A stretch of 64,000 nt of DNA from Pseudomonas sp. Q2-TVG4-2 (GTDB lineage: Bacteria; Pseudomonadota; Gammaproteobacteria; Pseudomonadales; Pseudomonadaceae): assembly GCF_013620795.1 (NCBI RefSeq), contig NZ_LGLW01000001.1:682001-746000 (forward strand). Direction: 5' to 3'. Position numbers and translations under genes: made by a program. Under the pieces are notes generated by a model. That model did not search any database and had not been told where the DNA came from. It saw only the letters and a list, made by a program, of their open reading frames with translations. Positions 62,194 to 64,000 of this stretch are shown here, piece after piece. Every line of letters begins with the position of its first letter. The first letter of the stretch is position 1.

Positions 62194-63504
62194 ATGCAAC
62201 GCCATTACGCCTGTCTGTTGGCCGCCTCCCTGATGCTCATTCTCACCGGCTGCGGCGACACCGCCAATCTGCCGGTGCAGTCGGGCTATGGGCCAGACCC
62301 CGCGCTCCCGGAACCTAACAAGTCGCTGATCCCGACGGTCAATATCGCCAAGGCAACGGGCTGGCCGGCGGGAGCGAAGCCACAAGCAGCTCCAGGCTTT
62401 CGCGTCGAAGCGTTCGCTCGCAATCTCGACCATCCACGCTGGCTGCATGTACTACCCAACGGCGACGTGCTGGTGGCTGAAAGCGATGCCCCGCCCAAGC
62501 CAGAGAGTGGAGGTATTCGCGGTTGGATCATGAAGAAAGTCATGGCACGCGCCGGCTCGGGCGGCGATAGCGCCAACCGCATCACCCTGCTGCGCGACAA
62601 GGACGGTGATGGCACACCGGAGCAGCGCACGGTTTTCCTCGAAGGGCTGAACTCACCCTTCGGCATGGCGCTGGTGGGTGATCAGCTCTATGTCGCCAAC
62701 ACCGACGCTCTGGTGCGTTTTACCTACGAAGAAGGCGCCACCCGCATCGAGGGTGCGGGAGAAAAAGTCGTCGGTCTACCGGCCGGCCCGATCAACCATC
62801 ACTGGACCAAGAATGTGGTCGCCAACCAGGACGGATCGCGTTTGTATGTGACCAGCGGCTCGAATAGCAACATCGCCGAGAATGGCATGGAAGCCGAAAA
62901 GAACCGCGCAGCCATCCTCGAAGTCAACCCACAGAACAAGACCCTGCGTCTGTTCGCCTCCGGCTTTCGTAACCCCAACGGGCTGGCCTGGCAGCCGGAC
63001 AGCGGCGAGCTATGGACGACAGTCAACGAGCGCGACCTGATCGGCAGCGATCTGGTCCCGGACTACATGACTTCGGTGCAGGATGGCGGCTTCTATGGCT
63101 GGCCTTACAGTTATTTCGGCCAGCATGTTGACCCGCGGGTGAAGCCACCGCGACCGGATATGGTGGCGAAGGCACTGGTGCCAGATTATGCCCTCGGCGC
63201 CCATACCGCCTCGCTGGGCCTGGTGTTCTATGAAGGCTCGCTGTTACCGAAGCGTTACCTCCACGGCGCCTTCATCGGCCAACACGGCTCGTGGAACCGC
63301 AAACCCCGCAGTGGCTACAAAGTGGTCTTCGTGCCGTTCAAGCAGGGACGGCCTAGCGGCGAAACCGAGGACATTCTCACGGGCTTCGTCAACGACAGCG
63401 AAGAGGCCATGGGCCGGCCGGTGGGCGTCGCGGTCGACATAACCGGCGCAGTACTGGTTGCCGATGATGTTGGCGACACCGTCTGGCGCGTGACCGGAGA
63501 TTAG
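62194..63504 (+). CDS. sorbosone dehydrogenase-like lipoprotein (PQQ-type beta-propeller)
   Basis: A 436-residue lipoprotein (lipobox LTGC, Cys20). The mature protein is a beta-propeller of the L-sorbosone/glucose dehydrogenase family: APGFRVEAFARNLDHPRWLHVLPNGDVLVAESD, HHWTKNVVANQDGSRLYVTSGSNSN, FASGFRNPNGLAWQPDSGELWTTVNERDLIGSDLVPDYMTSVQDGGFYGWPYSYFGQHVDPR and FIGQHGSWNRKPRSGYKVVFVPF. PQQ and calcium binding are expected from the family; the substrate is unknown. GGAG lies six bases upstream of the ATG. Confidence 0.9.
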   Translation: MQRHYACLLAASLMLILTGCGDTANLPVQSGYGPDPALPEPNKSLIPTVNIAKATGWPAGAKPQAAPGFRVEAFARNLDHPRWLHVLPNGDVLVAESDAPPKPESGGIRGWIMKKVMARAGSGGDSANRITLLRDKDGDGTPEQRTVFLEGLNSPFGMALVGDQLYVANTDALVRFTYEEGATRIEGAGEKVVGLPAGPINHHWTKNVVANQDGSRLYVTSGSNSNIAENGMEAEKNRAAILEVNPQNKTLRLFASGFRNPNGLAWQPDSGELWTTVNERDLIGSDLVPDYMTSVQDGGFYGWPYSYFGQHVDPRVKPPRPDMVAKALVPDYALGAHTASLGLVFYEGSLLPKRYLHGAFIGQHGSWNRKPRSGYKVVFVPFKQGRPSGETEDILTGFVNDSEEAMGRPVGVAVDITGAVLVADDVGDTVWRVTGD

Positions 63505-63553
63505 CCACAGTACGCGGTTGGCGGACTTGCTGGCCGCATCGACCCGCCCGCCA

Positions 63554-64000
63554 TCACAGGATCACGGGGAGCCTGCGCACCAGCCGAATCTCATCGTGCG
63601 AAAGCTCGACACCATACGCCAGCACTTCCACACCCGCCGCCTGCGCTTCACGCAGCGCCGCCGCATAGTGCGGATCGATTTCGCTTGCCGGACGCACCGC
63701 CTCAATCTCGGTCAGGTTCACACAGTACAGAAGCACCGCACGGACTCCGTCGCGCGCCAGCGCCGCCAATTCGCGCAAGTGACGTGCGCCACGCGTCGTC
63801 ACCGCATCCGGAAAGGCCGCCACGGCGGTGCCGCCGAAGCCGAGGGTCACGCTTTTCACCTCGACGAATGCCGGGCCATCGGAGAAATCCAGCCGGAAGT
63901 CCACCCGGCTGTTCTCGACGCCATAGGCCACCTCACGCTTGAGCGCAGTGAAGCCGTTCAGCTCCTCGACAACCCCGGCCAGCAGCGCCTCTTCGACCAG
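63554..64000 (-). CDS. sfsA: SfsA DNA/RNA nuclease, C-terminal part
   Basis: The frame stays open to the right edge, so about 148 C-terminal residues are seen of a family about 235 long. [31 protein letters not shown] is the SfsA core, followed by [11 protein letters not shown] (conserved E-x-K nuclease-like motif), [35 protein letters not shown], and the end [25 protein letters not shown]. SfsA was first named for maltose-gene stimulation and is now annotated as a nucleic-acid-binding nuclease. The true start lies outside the window. Confidence 0.93.
   Translation of the reverse strand: MVEEALLAGVVEELNGFTALKREVAYGVENSRVDFRLDFSDGPAFVEVKSVTLGFGGTAVAAFPDAVTTRGARHLRELAALARDGVRAVLLYCVNLTEIEAVRPASEIDPHYAAALREAQAAGVEVLAYGVELSHDEIRLVRRLPVIL

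Noticed and set aside
1-64000. tRNA, rRNA, CRISPR arrays, intact insertion sequences or prophage
   Set aside because: I looked for tRNA T-loop patterns, regular spacer repeats, transposase motifs and phage genes and found none that I could support.

Overview
The window is chromosomal DNA from a pseudomonad. It is GC-rich, tightly packed and almost entirely housekeeping. Gene order matches remembered Pseudomonas aeruginosa blocks (purU-mvaT-sbcB; pykA - ferredoxin reductase - GGDEF protein - class I fumarase; olsB-olsA-acpH; flavodoxin-folM-folX; gpx-slyD / ackA-pta; hprA-rsmC; mqo with a PA4642-type gene). In P. aeruginosa these blocks are scattered, so a Stutzerimonas / Pseudomonas stutzeri-like species is more likely. 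That assignment is inference. I see no rRNA, tRNA, CRISPR array, prophage or intact insertion sequence.

Layout. 1-3.5 kb: start of a HerA-like (DUF853) ATPase, a 65-aa protein, purU, the H-NS-like silencer mvaT and exonuclease I. 4-11 kb: PilZ, DUF4124 and lipoprotein genes, pyruvate kinase, a ferredoxin reductase overlapping a membrane diguanylate cyclase, and fumarase. 11-20 kb: VF530 and DJ-1 proteins, a phospholipase D/cardiolipin synthase-like enzyme, ornithine-lipid synthesis (olsBA), ACP phosphodiesterase, flavodoxin, a second PilZ protein, pterin genes folM and folX, and a sensory-rhodopsin-transducer homologue. 20-30 kb: DUF1244/HopJ pair, CysZ, a TetR-controlled Old Yellow Enzyme, glutathione peroxidase, SlyD, ackA-pta and an acyltransferase. 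30-40 kb: a signalling block with a CHASE hybrid kinase, a REC-PAS-GGDEF-EAL regulator, an OmpA-like lipoprotein and a second hybrid kinase. 40-52 kb: acyl-CoA ligase, LysE exporter, hprA, rsmC, a manganese riboswitch with its GDT1-type exporter, M48 protease, SRAP protein, small zinc-ribbon/DUF2007 genes, acyltransferase and DUF1329 protein. 52-64 kb: YajG lipoprotein, mqo, DauA-like SulP transporter, SDR, LOG hydrolase, DUF2726, thioesterase, DUF5924, MgtC, a sorbosone-dehydrogenase-like lipoprotein and the 3' part of sfsA.

Several genes work together. MvaT, two PilZ proteins, two GGDEF proteins and two hybrid kinases give a dense regulatory and c-di-GMP theme. ackA-pta, pykA, fumarase and mqo serve central carbon flow. 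olsBA, the two other LPLAT acyltransferases and the PLD enzyme remodel membranes.

The most unusual signal is non-coding. Four copies of a 37-bp composite, GTTATCCACAG-N7-CACAG-N7-(G/C)GATAA(C/G), lie in the two intergenic regions around the LOG gene (57751-57787, 57936-57972, 58911-58947, 59115-59151). Each carries a perfect DnaA box (TTATCCACA) and identical internal spacing, next to AT-rich DNA. The place looks like a DnaA-binding or origin-like locus far from any dnaA gene. Other notable items are a 267-bp MITE-like folded element at 16055-16321, a yybP-ykoY riboswitch at about 44325-44465, paired operators for a TetR/OYE unit, and an SRAP protein lacking two canonical active-site residues.
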